Source of the DNA: an uncultured Porphyromonas sp.
GTDB taxonomy: Bacteria > Bacteroidota > Bacteroidia > Bacteroidales > Porphyromonadaceae
NCBI GenBank assembly: GCA_900538385.1
Contig: UWSO01000029.1
Location: 1 to 26,630 of the forward strand
Direction: 5' to 3'
DNA: 26,630 bases
This document shows positions 8,801-14,958 of the stretch, in pieces. Positions within the stretch are counted from its first letter, which is position 1. Each line of letters starts with the position of its first letter. Under the pieces are notes generated by a model, which saw only the letters and a program-made list of their open reading frames with translations, did no database searches and was not told the DNA's origin. A program made the position numbers and the translations under genes.

Positions 8801-9093
8801 AAGAGGAGCAAAATAGTCCCCGCACTGAGCAGTCCGCTCAGCGCATTAGTGTATAGCCCTGCCAATTCAGGCGTAGGTGCTAGGTGTGCAGCGACGTTAT
8901 ACACAAGCATGTAGATCGGCGCCCCAGGTGGGTGACCCACCTCCAGCTTAAAGGCCGATAAGATAAACTCGGGGCAGTCCCACAGACTCGCTGAGGGACC
9001 GATGGTCATCAAGTAGACCACCGCTGCGATGACGAAGGTCACCCAGCCCACTACATTGTTAAGCAGATTGTACAGTCGCCAGTTCTGTTGCAT
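5821..9093 (-). CDS. DUF2723 / GT117 family protein (probable protein O-mannosyltransferase-like, TMEM260 type)
   Basis: A 1090-residue multi-pass inner-membrane protein. The N-terminal part has many hydrophobic segments and the family motif WDCPEF (38-43) with GHPPGAP (53-59), the conserved acidic loop expected of a GT-C glycosyltransferase that uses a lipid-linked sugar. A second conserved stretch, GQPRERDYAYAGSFYAF, lies near residue 615, and FGDNDTFPLWYAQEVEGVRTDV near 705 begins a soluble domain. The last roughly 150 residues look helical and TPR-like (YYRARVFATLAQALLRQGDVELAKEVL). Homologues are widespread in Bacteroidota, where protein O-glycosylation of exported proteins is known; assigning this gene to that pathway is inference. 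It heads the gpmA-lpdA-panE unit and has an upstream TATCTTTG promoter box. Confidence 0.85.
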   Translation of the reverse strand: MQQNWRLYNLLNNVVGWVTFVIAAVVYLMTIGPSASLWDCPEFILSAFKLEVGHPPGAPIYMLVYNVAAHLAPTPELAGLYTNALSGLLSAGTILLLFWSITHLVRRVVLPGASPCAKQLIPEGVMPVPTLAQTILIMGSGLVGALLYTFTDTFWYSAVESEVYAFSSFLTALVFWLMLKWSDRADNARSDRWIVLIAYVMGLSIGVHLLNLLCIPAMALIYYFRKHDALTFKGIATTLIVSFFLIAVIMFGIMQGVVAFGGTIDRWVVNGLEMPYNSGFYIYLAVLMVVLVGSLTFYQRGERGRNLIISSFLLSWCLIGIPYFGGAAWLGVIVTIALAIYLFQNRKVSLQLLHTAQMCMLVIMIGFSSYGVILVRSLAGTPMNQNEPNTALAIKSYINREQYGAIPHLYSATYVARPIAMEEGKPVYAPKVKGNPNEPDEYVKIYSQPEVKYAAGSKMLFPRMYSPQPEHISAYNSWVDRNPDDMSKPSMADNLKYLLRYQVNYMYWRYFGWNFIGRQNDLQGDGGMLKGGVLTGYSFIDQIALGKTKDLPDQLRNNKGRNAYYLLPLLLGFLGIAFQVTRRKKGMQAFWITLALFFMTGLAIILYINQTPGQPRERDYAYAGSFYAFAIWIGFGVAGLYELLSRAKLKPVLTASIVSVLGLIVPIQMASENWDDHDRSGRVLASDFGYNYLISCDPNAVLLCFGDNDTFPLWYAQEVEGVRTDVKVGNLSYLQSEWYGKHMLRHSYEAQPIPNKYMSPAFFVTNSYALIRPTSAVPMPFDQAMKEATKIVPQGQAQIPTDKVLLPVDSAAVAKQFPQLQGLPMPESMVLSLEGKSAMTRDQLFVLDMLGASEWQRPIMWVSSAPQNVFANQRQYMSYVGMAQRFNPTTVAGTPYEVDVERLYDLVMNKYRYFNANDPDIYFDENIRRNISYYYRARVFATLAQALLRQGDVELAKEVLTKCAEVISPKAVPYDMTDVSLADAYYRAKMTEQGDEIVRALFRDTAQLLYWVSQQKPSHQLALINDSMVRYSLVTLMDLVRIDMLWGRNLLAEYETMLQQALPTFGGSLEAVKEVTAQQLGQRLSDTVNQ

Positions 9094-9122
9094 ATCTATA
9101 GTTAAGGTATCGTATATGGGGA

Positions 9123-9130
9123 CAAAGATA
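9123..9130 (-). promoter_or_regulatory. Minus-7 box TATCTTTG for the DUF2723 operon
   Basis: Minus-strand TATCTTTG fits the Bacteroidota TAnnTTTG box and is preceded by ATTTTCG and then directly by a heptad array. It lies 30 bases before the start codon at 9093. No TTTG-like minus-33 element is seen at the usual spacing. Confidence 0.65.
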
Positions 9131-9139
9131 CGAAAATAC

Positions 9140-9181
9140 GAGTTAGAGATTAGAGGTTAGAAAATAGAGATTAGACTCTAG
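9140..9181 (-). repeat. Heptad repeat array upstream of the DUF2723 promoter
   Basis: Six units in register on the plus strand: GAGTTAG, AGATTAG, AGGTTAG, AAAATAG, AGATTAG, ACTCTAG. Read in the direction of transcription this is CTAANNT-like and stops nine bases before the TATCTTTG box. The last bases of the array and the spacer are almost the same as those upstream of tamB. Confidence 0.85.
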
Positions 9182-9220
9182 AGACACTAGCTTTACTCTC
9201 TAACCTCTGATCCCCCTCTG

Positions 9221-9401
9221 TGGAAATTTTCCAATAGCTACGTGGAAAACAAAAACTCTCCACGTAGGCGCGAATAATTTCTTCGGAAGAATCAAATGAT
9301 ACTTCGGAAGAATCAAATGATAAGTCCGAAGAATTTTTTCTTTCCTCGGTGGAGAATGAAAAATAGCCACGGAGGAAATTTCGATTTCTTCCGTGGCTAT
9401 T
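9221..9401 (-). repeat. Hairpin-rich dispersed repeat element, copy A
   Basis: This accounts for most of the 337-base gap between the DUF2723 gene and yeiH. It holds a short palindrome TGGAAA-T-TTTCCA (9221-9233), a 9-bp hairpin CTACGTGGA/TCCACGTAG (9238-9267), two perfect tandem copies of a 21-bp unit starting CTTCGGAAGAATC (9281-9301, 9302-9322), and an 18-bp terminal hairpin (9362-9401). Bases 9301-9345, read on the minus strand, match 26566-26610 on the plus strand at 44 of 45 positions. It contains no credible ORF and no transposase. An overlapping frame at 9171-9476 is low-complexity translation of the repeats. Confidence 0.85.
9362..9401 (-). terminator. Terminal hairpin of repeat copy A, probable terminator of the lysE-yeiH unit
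   Basis: An 18-bp stem (9362-9379 with 9384-9401, one G-U pair) closes a 4-nt loop. The loop reads TTCG on the plus strand and CGAA on the minus strand. On the minus strand the stem ends in TATT and continues TTTCATTC, giving a T-rich tail 30 bases past the yeiH stop codon. Confidence 0.65.
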
Positions 9402-9430
9402 CACGATAGCTTTAGCTTTCCGCTGGGAGT

Positions 9431-10489
9431 TTAGCCTATCAGGCGGATCAGACAGTAGCCCCCGATGGTGAGCCATAGGTAGAGCACACCCGCTAGGAGG
9501 AAGGGTTTGCCTCCAGCTTGTCTGAAGCGCGCAAACGAAGCATCGCTACCAAGTGCGGCCATAGCCATACAGAGTCCGAAGTCGTCCGCCCAGCGGATGC
9601 CACCACAAACCTGACCATAGAAATCGCTCACACCCTGCTGCTCAGCGAGGTAGCCGATGAACGTATTGACACAGATCATGATGAGAAACCAGATGGCGAA
9701 CCAAGGTATCGACACCTTGCGTTGCGCCGTGGCTCCTCCGCCACGCCTGCCACTTTGCAGGACAGAGGTGAGGATCAGCAGGAAGGGGGCCAGAAGGATC
9801 ACACGGATCATCTTCGTGATGGTCGCAGTGGAGGCGATTGCCTCACCCATAGCACCGCCAGCACCCGCCACGTGAGCCACCTCGTGGAGCGTCCCCCCAG
9901 TGTAGATAGCCATCTGGTGATCCGTCAGCCCGAGCCACCCTGTAGCATGGACAAGTGGGTAGATAAACATGCTGAGCGTACCAAAGAGTACCACCGTAGC
10001 AACGGCTACGACCGTCTTCTCCGAGCTAGCTCCCAGCACTGGTTCAGTGCCTAGGACGGCAGCGGCTCCGCAGATGGCACTGCCCGAGGCGGTAAGGATA
10101 GCTGTGTCGCGATCCATCTTGAGCCAGCGACCGATGAGCACCCCGAGGAGGATCACCGAAGAGACGATGATGAGGTCATAAACGAAGGCAGTAAGCCCCG
10201 CCGCATAGATATCTGTCAGTGTGAGTCGGAAAGCGTAGAAGACGATGGATAGACGCAGGATACGCTTCGATGAAAAGGATAGCCCTGGGACCCAAGCGGG
10301 GTCGAGCTTGTGGCGTAGCGTATTGGCATAGATCATGCCTATCAGGACGCTTATGATGAGCGGAGAGATCCGGAGCGTCTCCTTAAAGAGTGGCAGCTGC
10401 GCTAGTAGGACAGCCACACCAGCGAAAGCTGCCATCAGAAGTAGCCCACACCAGAAGCCCCTGGTAGGGCGTGAGATTGCTTTTGTCAT
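9431..10489 (-). CDS. YeiH family (UPF0324) putative sulfate/anion exporter
   Basis: A 352-residue integral membrane protein with about ten hydrophobic segments, belonging to the UPF0324/YeiH family (Cons_hypoth698), whose members have been proposed to export sulfate or related anions. Conserved segments are visible: LSFSSKRILRLSIVFYAFRL (70-89), SGSAICGAAAV (135-145) and YTGGTLHEVAHVAGAGGAMGE (196-216), the last being the most diagnostic. Biochemical proof of substrate is thin for the family, so the transport role is a family-level inference. It starts 31 bases after the LysE-family gene with no promoter-like box between, suggesting a two-gene exporter operon. Confidence 0.87.
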   Translation of the reverse strand: MTKAISRPTRGFWCGLLLMAAFAGVAVLLAQLPLFKETLRISPLIISVLIGMIYANTLRHKLDPAWVPGLSFSSKRILRLSIVFYAFRLTLTDIYAAGLTAFVYDLIIVSSVILLGVLIGRWLKMDRDTAILTASGSAICGAAAVLGTEPVLGASSEKTVVAVATVVLFGTLSMFIYPLVHATGWLGLTDHQMAIYTGGTLHEVAHVAGAGGAMGEAIASTATITKMIRVILLAPFLLILTSVLQSGRRGGGATAQRKVSIPWFAIWFLIMICVNTFIGYLAEQQGVSDFYGQVCGGIRWADDFGLCMAMAALGSDASFARFRQAGGKPFLLAGVLYLWLTIGGYCLIRLIG

Positions 10490-10520
10490 ATATAAATAAG
10501 GTATAGGTCTAGTGAAACTT

Positions 10521-11174
10521 TTACAGAGCTACAAATGTGTAGAATAGCGAGACGACTGCTATCACCGCAAAAACAAGGGCAAAGATGCGGTTGAAGATGC
10601 GCAAATTACGCTGACTTACTAAGTCTCTGAGACGGGTCGCTATGTAGGTGATAAAGAGCCACCAAATGAGAGCCCCTAGGGCAATGGAGATGAGTCCGAG
10701 TGCAAACATCCCGTAGGGAGGCTCGCCGAACGGATAGACGAAGTTGAACTGACTGAAGAGGACCACATAAACAGGGACGATAAGCAGATTAGGGATGGTC
10801 AAAAGGAAGCCACTTCCTAGGTGAGAGAGATTGCGCTGATTGATCTTTGCGGCGACACGCTGCGACACCTCTAGGCGAGGTGTGCTAAAGTATAGGTAAG
10901 TAGCAAAGCCAAAAAAGAGCAGACTCGCCACAATACGCAAAGGGACCATATTCCGATCTATATAGTCTAGCAAGATACCTGTGAAAAGGTAGGTCATAAT
11001 CGCATAAACAAGATCACCCAGCGTGGCGCCTACGCCTGTGATAATTCCAGCACGTCGTCCCTGCTCGAGTGCTCGCCGCAAGCAGAGGATCCCAGCGGGG
11101 CCCATCGGGGCGGAGATGCAGAGACCTATGATGATACCTCCGACTAACTGTAATATGTACTCTGTAATCAACAT
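10521..11174 (-). CDS. LysE/RhtB family amino acid exporter
   Basis: A 217-residue inner-membrane protein of about six hydrophobic segments, the usual size for the LysE/RhtB superfamily of amino acid and metabolite efflux carriers. The N-terminal signature SAPMGPAGILCLRRALEQGRR (residues 20-40) followed by GVGATLGDLVYA is typical. Substrate cannot be deduced from sequence. It has its own TATCTTTG promoter box and precedes the YeiH-like exporter in what looks like one transcription unit, so the two may handle related metabolites, perhaps sulfur-containing ones; this last point is speculation. Confidence 0.87.
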   Translation of the reverse strand: MLITEYILQLVGGIIIGLCISAPMGPAGILCLRRALEQGRRAGIITGVGATLGDLVYAIMTYLFTGILLDYIDRNMVPLRIVASLLFFGFATYLYFSTPRLEVSQRVAAKINQRNLSHLGSGFLLTIPNLLIVPVYVVLFSQFNFVYPFGEPPYGMFALGLISIALGALIWWLFITYIATRLRDLVSQRNLRIFNRIFALVFAVIAVVSLFYTFVAL

Positions 11175-11231
11175 GTATCTATAGAATCGGCAGGAGAAGC
11201 CTCACAAAGCTCTCTCTTACTTACTCGTGTG

Positions 11232-11239
11232 CAAAGATA
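11232..11239 (-). promoter_or_regulatory. Minus-7 box TATCTTTG for the lysE-yeiH operon
   Basis: Minus-strand TATCTTTG preceded by CCTTTTTG lies 57 bases before the LysE start codon. A short two-unit heptad array is 21 bases upstream (11261-11274). No clear minus-33 box is seen. Confidence 0.65.
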
Positions 11240-11260
11240 CAAAAAGGAAAGCGTTACGAC

Positions 11261-11274
11261 GGATTAGCGATTAG
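11261..11274 (-). repeat. Short heptad repeat (two units) upstream of the lysE promoter
   Basis: GGATTAG and CGATTAG in tandem on the plus strand, so CTAATCG-CTAATCC in the direction of transcription. Alone it could be chance; it is listed because orientation and position match the longer arrays. Confidence 0.45.
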
Positions 11275-11281
11275 AGAAAGA

Positions 11282-11309
11282 AGACCGCCCTCCAATTGGT
11301 GAGCGGTCT
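11282..11309 (-). terminator. Terminator of the C69 dipeptidase gene
   Basis: A 9-bp stem AGACCGCTC/GGGCGGTCT on the minus strand (11309-11301 with 11290-11282, one G-U pair) encloses the palindrome CCAATTGG and is followed by TCTTTCTC. It starts 28 bases after the stop codon. The plus-strand side is also T-rich (CTTTGTTTTG), so it could work in both directions. Confidence 0.75.
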
Positions 11310-11337
11310 CCTTTGTTTTGTTGAGTGACTTGATCGA

Positions 11338-12780
11338 CTAAGCTCCGTGGAAGAGGTACTCAGCCTGTATGTCGCGGGTCATCTGCGTGAAGAGCTCCTC
11401 GATCAGCGCATCGGCCAAATCGAGCGCACGCCACAAGATCGCATCCGAAGCTTCTTGTAGCATATCCTGAGCAGCATGCGTCATGCCCTTGTCTAGCATG
11501 TGACAGTAGCGACGCTGTATCTCCTCGATGCGTTCGTCGCACTCCAGCTCGAAGGCGTGATAGCGAGCCTTGATCAGCGGAGCATACTTATTATAGTTGG
11601 TCATACCGAGTACCTGCACCTTGCGGAAGGTCCAGTAGGCAGACTCCTGAGAGGACTCTCCTCCGCCCTTAGTATAAGGCTCTGGGTAAGAGGTTACCCC
11701 CTGGAAGAGTGGTACGAAGAGTCCTAGATCAGCCATGCCTAAGCAAACGTGGTTGATACGACCGACAGCTACAGGAAGCTTAGGTTGCACCTGTAGGATG
11801 TGCGTCTGCGTGGTGCGGAAGATAGAGACAGGACGGTACACTTCATGCGGATTGCTGTGGAGATAAGGATCATGATCCGTGCCATCGTAGTGGAAACGGA
11901 AGGCATGGCGCATAGCTTCCATCGTGATCGGCTTTTCAGCCTTAGCATAGACGGGGAAGTCGTTGACAGCTACATCTTGCTTCATCTGAGGGGTAAACAT
12001 CTGCTGAAGTCCCCAGACGCGTGGATAGTTGTACGTAGTGTCTAGCTCCACGTCACGGATGTAAGCTTTGTGGAAGTCAAAGGCACCCTCCTTCGGATCA
12101 TACAGCCCATGCTCCTGGGCAAACTCGATCAGATCGCTCGATGCCATAAAGTGCTCCTTGTCCTTGGAATCATATTGGCGGAAGCGGCTCTGATTGCCCG
12201 TGACGAAGTACTGCTCCTCAGGTATACGACAAGCTAGCCAGCGGTGCCCCGAAGCGGTCTCTAGATACCATATCTCATCGCTATCGACGAAGCCGATGCC
12301 AAAGCCCTCGCTGACACCATACTCCTCGATAAGCTTGCCGAGACGTTCCACGCCCTCACGAGCTGTGTGGATGTAAGGAAGGACGATGTTGAAGACTGAG
12401 TTCTCAGCTACACCATCCTCTACTAGGGGATCGACAGCCAGTGCAGCGTCGCTACTAAAGATAGACTCCGTAGCGCTCATGCCGACACCAGACTCGTTGA
12501 AGCCCGCACTCCCCCAGTGACCCTTCAGATGATAGGGAGGCAGAGCCGAGTAGCTCTGCGCTTCGCCGGGCAGATCGCAAGCGAAGGGGCTATCAAATGC
12601 GTCAAAGCGCATAGGATCGACCGACCCAGGCTCACCTGGACGATAGATAGTTAGGTTCTTGGCAAACATAGCGTCCCAGTCTTCTGAGCGCGCTACGATG
12701 CGTGATCCATCAGCACTCATCCGACTGCCGACGATGATGGTCGTACACTCAGAGGGTAGATTAGAAATCTTCTTGTTCAT
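11338..12780 (-). CDS. C69 family dipeptidase (PepD-like Ntn hydrolase)
   Basis: A 480-residue peptidase of family C69 (dipeptidase A type), which cleaves dipeptides of broad specificity. The segment ECTTIIVGSRMSADGSRIVARSEDWD carries the predicted nucleophile Cys12, which becomes the N-terminal residue after removal of the 11-residue leader MNKKISNLPSE, as in other Ntn hydrolases. The conserved mid-region (WGSAGFNESGVGMSATES, GIGFVDSDEIWYLETASGHRW) is typical. There is no hydrophobic signal peptide, so a cytoplasmic location is likely, where it would finish digestion of imported peptides; this fits an asaccharolytic, peptide-fermenting lifestyle but that is inference. It is monocistronic, with its own promoter box and terminator. 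Confidence 0.9.
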   Translation of the reverse strand: MNKKISNLPSECTTIIVGSRMSADGSRIVARSEDWDAMFAKNLTIYRPGEPGSVDPMRFDAFDSPFACDLPGEAQSYSALPPYHLKGHWGSAGFNESGVGMSATESIFSSDAALAVDPLVEDGVAENSVFNIVLPYIHTAREGVERLGKLIEEYGVSEGFGIGFVDSDEIWYLETASGHRWLACRIPEEQYFVTGNQSRFRQYDSKDKEHFMASSDLIEFAQEHGLYDPKEGAFDFHKAYIRDVELDTTYNYPRVWGLQQMFTPQMKQDVAVNDFPVYAKAEKPITMEAMRHAFRFHYDGTDHDPYLHSNPHEVYRPVSIFRTTQTHILQVQPKLPVAVGRINHVCLGMADLGLFVPLFQGVTSYPEPYTKGGGESSQESAYWTFRKVQVLGMTNYNKYAPLIKARYHAFELECDERIEEIQRRYCHMLDKGMTHAAQDMLQEASDAILWRALDLADALIEELFTQMTRDIQAEYLFHGA

Positions 12781-12812
12781 AGTAGTTGTGTCTTAATGTA
12801 TTACTCTAGAGG

Positions 12813-12820
12813 CAAAGGTA
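12813..12820 (-). promoter_or_regulatory. Minus-7 box TACCTTTG for the C69 dipeptidase gene
   Basis: Minus-strand TACCTTTG lies 33 bases before the start codon at 12780. There is no heptad array here and no obvious minus-33 box. Confidence 0.6.
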
Positions 12821-12912
12821 CCTATTTTGCTTCACCTGAGATAGTCCCCCTCCATACCCACTCTCAGTGAGTTTTTTGTCGGTAAGGAAGTTCTTATATC
12901 AGAAAAAAGCAT

Positions 12913-12920
12913 TACCTTTG
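12913..12920 (+). promoter_or_regulatory. Minus-7 box TACCTTTG for the tRNA transcript
   Basis: TACCTTTG with GTTC ending 19 bases earlier (12890-12893) as a weak minus-33 element. It would start transcription near 12927, about 105 bases before the tRNA. No other gene follows on this strand before the tRNA terminator. Confidence 0.6.
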
Positions 12921-12984
12921 CACCACAACAGAGCGAACGGCACTTTCCCTACGACTAGGATTAATGGCACTAGCTCTGCAACGA

Positions 12985-13016
12985 GGCTCCTCGGAGCCAA
13001 CAAAGAGGCATGCCTC
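12985..13016 (+). other. Two adjacent palindromes in the tRNA leader
   Basis: GGCTCC-TC-GGAGCC (12985-12998) and the perfect 12-bp palindrome GAGGCATGCCTC (13005-13016) lie 15 to 47 bases before the tRNA. A plus-strand frame spans this leader and the tRNA (12867-13070) but has no protein-like content. Nothing else is recognised in the 12781-13031 gap apart from the two promoter boxes. Confidence 0.6.
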
Positions 13017-13031
13017 AATGGCAAGATCTCG

Positions 13032-13105
13032 GGTCCCATAGCTCAGTTGGTTAGAGCACCTGACTCATAATCAGGGAGTCCTTGGTTCAAGCCCAAGTGG
13101 GACCA
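13032..13105 (+). tRNA. tRNA with CAU anticodon (elongator Met or Ile2)
   Basis: A full cloverleaf can be drawn: acceptor GGTCCCA/TGGGACC, D-arm GCTC/GAGC, anticodon stem CCTGA/TCAGG with loop CTCATAA, T-arm CTTGG/CCAAG with loop TTCAAGC, and discriminator A. The 3' CCA is not encoded. The paired G1-C72 and the anticodon stem without three G-C pairs exclude initiator tRNA. Elongator methionine and lysidine-modified isoleucine tRNAs share this anticodon and I cannot separate them by eye. It stands alone between its promoter and terminator. Confidence 0.95.
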
Positions 13106-13138
13106 CTACGATGCGCGCTGTGCATCCATTCACCTAGC

Positions 13139-13178
13139 GAGTGCAATCCAATAGTTTGGGTTGCACTCTCTTTTATTT
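13139..13178 (+). terminator. Rho-independent terminator of the tRNA transcript
   Basis: A 12-bp stem (13139-13150 with 13157-13168, one T-G pair) closes the loop ATAGTT and is followed by TCTTTTATTT. It is 33 bases downstream of the tRNA. Confidence 0.88.
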
Positions 13179-13236
13179 GGAGTAATCGGAGTCGTCGAAA
13201 GTGACAAGTAGCCCGATGACTGAAATGTATGAATGG

Positions 13237-13266
13237 TTGTGTCGATCGCTATTTTCAGTACTTTTG
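13237..13266 (+). promoter_or_regulatory. Promoter of the beta-helix lipoprotein gene
   Basis: TTG (13237-13239) followed after 19 bases by TACTTTTG (13259-13266) fits the Bacteroidota TTTG-N19-TAnnTTTG pattern, the best two-part match in the window. It places the transcript start near 13273, which rules out the upstream ATG at 13233 as the translation start. Confidence 0.68.
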
Positions 13267-13349
13267 CTGGGAGGAGCGTAGTTGCAAATGGATCAGCGAC
13301 ATTAAGTTTGCTTTGCTCCATATTTCCTACCCAAGATTATCTCTGTCCG

Positions 13350-14879
13350 ATGAACGAAATAAGAAGATCCACCCGTCCCTTGTCACGACAGACTCGCATA
13401 GTCATATGCGCACTCTGTGCTGCGCTCTTGCTGGTGGCATGCGTGCGGTCGCCCTGGCAGTATGACCGCTCAGAGGGCAGCCAGCCCTATCTATCTGCCG
13501 ACACGATACGACTGGACACGCTCTACAGCTCGCTCTCCTCAGCGACCCACGTGGCGATGATCTACAATCCGCACGAGCAGCCACTACTCCTCGATGAGGT
13601 GGCACTCCTGAGTGGTGGCAACAAGGGATACCGCATCAACGTGGACGGACGCAGTGGCTCGCAGATACGGGAGGTGACGCTACCTCCCCGTGACAGCATC
13701 TATATCTTTGTGGAGGCGACCTTCACGGCTGGGGACTCTGACCTGCCGACGCTGGTGACCGACTCGCTCCTATGGCGCTGTAATGGGGTCACCCACTATA
13801 CCCGCATCGAGGGGTATCGGCAAAACATTGCTACCCTACCGGCCAACTTGCATATCGCGAAAGACACCCTCTGGCGTAGCGAAAGACCTTACCTGATCAC
13901 CGATAGCGTCACTGTGGAGCCTGGTGTACGGCTAACGATTGCCGAGGGGGGGCATCTGCTGCTACCTCAGGGAGGCAGGATCATCGTGCGGGGCGCCGTG
14001 ACACTAGCGGGCTCTGCCTCTCGACCTATCCTTATAGAGGGTATCAGGCGAGACAACCTAACCACAGATGTCTCCTATCGTCTACTGCCGAACCAGTGGG
14101 ACTACATACAGTTTACGGCAGAGAGTCAGGGTAATGAGATACGCTACGCGACCATTCGCAACGGACGCGGAGGGGTGACCTTTGCCCCTGGAAATGATCT
14201 TTTAGCGGAGCGGTTGCTCCTAGAGTCGAGTTCCATCACCAATATGGGTGGGGACGGCTTGACCCTCGCCGGAGGTAGCTATACCCTACGAAATAGTGAG
14301 CTAAGTAATGTGGGCGGTGCCTGTCTATCCATGAAAAAAGCATCTGTACAGGCAGAGCATATGACGGTGGTGTGTGACTACCTATTTGACCATAGACGCA
14401 GCCCTGTACTCTATGTAGGAGAGGGCAGTAAGCTCCAGATGATCAATAGCATTGTAGACGGGCGGCAGGCGATCGCACTGCAGAGCGACACGCTTCGTCG
14501 CTCCGGCGAGCTGGCGTGGCACCCCTCGGCGCAGTCGCAGCTCGATCTGCAGCAGTGCTACCTAAGACTGGAGCAGGACTCTATCGTAGCTAAGCGACTC
14601 ATCGAGGAGCTGTTTCCAACTTGTCATCGGGCTACCGTCCCCTTTGTGGATAGCTACTGGATGCTCGGCAAAGACTACAAGGATCGCAGCAATAGGCAGG
14701 TACCGTATCACTTTCACTTTGACTTTCATCCCGTGGAGACGGCTGGTCTGCAAGAACTGTCGCCTCTAGCTCCTGCGACCTGTAGTCTCGATCGTACGGG
14801 TCTGCCACGGCGCAAGAATCGGTTCGGTGGCTATACAGTGGGAGCCTACGAGGCGGTCACCCCACCTAAAGAAAAATAG
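13350..14879 (+). CDS. Right-handed beta-helix lipoprotein
   Basis: The reading frame is open from 13233, but the start at 13350 (MNEIRRSTRPLSRQTRIVICALC) is chosen because the promoter box lies at 13259-13266 and because it gives a lipoprotein signal with lipobox LLVAC (Cys31). The product is 509 residues. The region about 35-165 is beta-rich and looks like an Ig-type domain. From about 180 to 400 there are parallel-beta-helix-like repeats (LTIAEGGHLLLPQGGRIIVRG, ITNMGGDGLTLAGGSYTLRNSELSNVGG). Similar Bacteroidota proteins are annotated as hypothetical lipoproteins with beta-helix (PbH1/DUF1565-like) domains. A surface or periplasmic polysaccharide- or adhesion-related role is only a possibility. 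No catalytic residues can be assigned. Confidence 0.8.
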   Translation: MNEIRRSTRPLSRQTRIVICALCAALLLVACVRSPWQYDRSEGSQPYLSADTIRLDTLYSSLSSATHVAMIYNPHEQPLLLDEVALLSGGNKGYRINVDGRSGSQIREVTLPPRDSIYIFVEATFTAGDSDLPTLVTDSLLWRCNGVTHYTRIEGYRQNIATLPANLHIAKDTLWRSERPYLITDSVTVEPGVRLTIAEGGHLLLPQGGRIIVRGAVTLAGSASRPILIEGIRRDNLTTDVSYRLLPNQWDYIQFTAESQGNEIRYATIRNGRGGVTFAPGNDLLAERLLLESSSITNMGGDGLTLAGGSYTLRNSELSNVGGACLSMKKASVQAEHMTVVCDYLFDHRRSPVLYVGEGSKLQMINSIVDGRQAIALQSDTLRRSGELAWHPSAQSQLDLQQCYLRLEQDSIVAKRLIEELFPTCHRATVPFVDSYWMLGKDYKDRSNRQVPYHFHFDFHPVETAGLQELSPLAPATCSLDRTGLPRRKNRFGGYTVGAYEAVTPPKEK

Positions 14880-14896
14880 CCAAAGCCATAACCCTG

Positions 14897-14920
14897 CTAA
14901 TTCTTATTCTGAAGAATTAG
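14897..14920. other. AT-rich hairpin after the beta-helix lipoprotein gene
   Basis: CTAATTCTT (14897-14905) and AAGAATTAG (14912-14920) form a 9-bp stem with a 6-nt loop, 17 bases after the stop codon. No T tract follows, so terminator activity is doubtful. The GAAGAATTAG arm runs into two heptad-like units (GAATTAG, AAATTAG). Confidence 0.5.
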
Positions 14921-14958
14921 AAATTAGAGAGAGAAAGGAGAGTCGGAAGTATCTGAGG

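Noticed and set aside
9171..9476. A 101-residue minus-strand frame with repeated SSDLSFDSSEVSFDSSEE
   Set aside because: The residue repeat is a direct consequence of the 21-bp tandem DNA repeat, it overlaps the end of yeiH and there is no credible start signal.
12867..13070. A 67-residue plus-strand frame before the tRNA
   Set aside because: It reads into the tRNA gene itself and the part upstream is palindromic leader with no protein-like composition.
13233..13349. An N-terminal extension of the beta-helix lipoprotein
   Set aside because: The promoter box lies inside it (13259-13266), and the start at 13350 gives a proper lipoprotein signal peptide.
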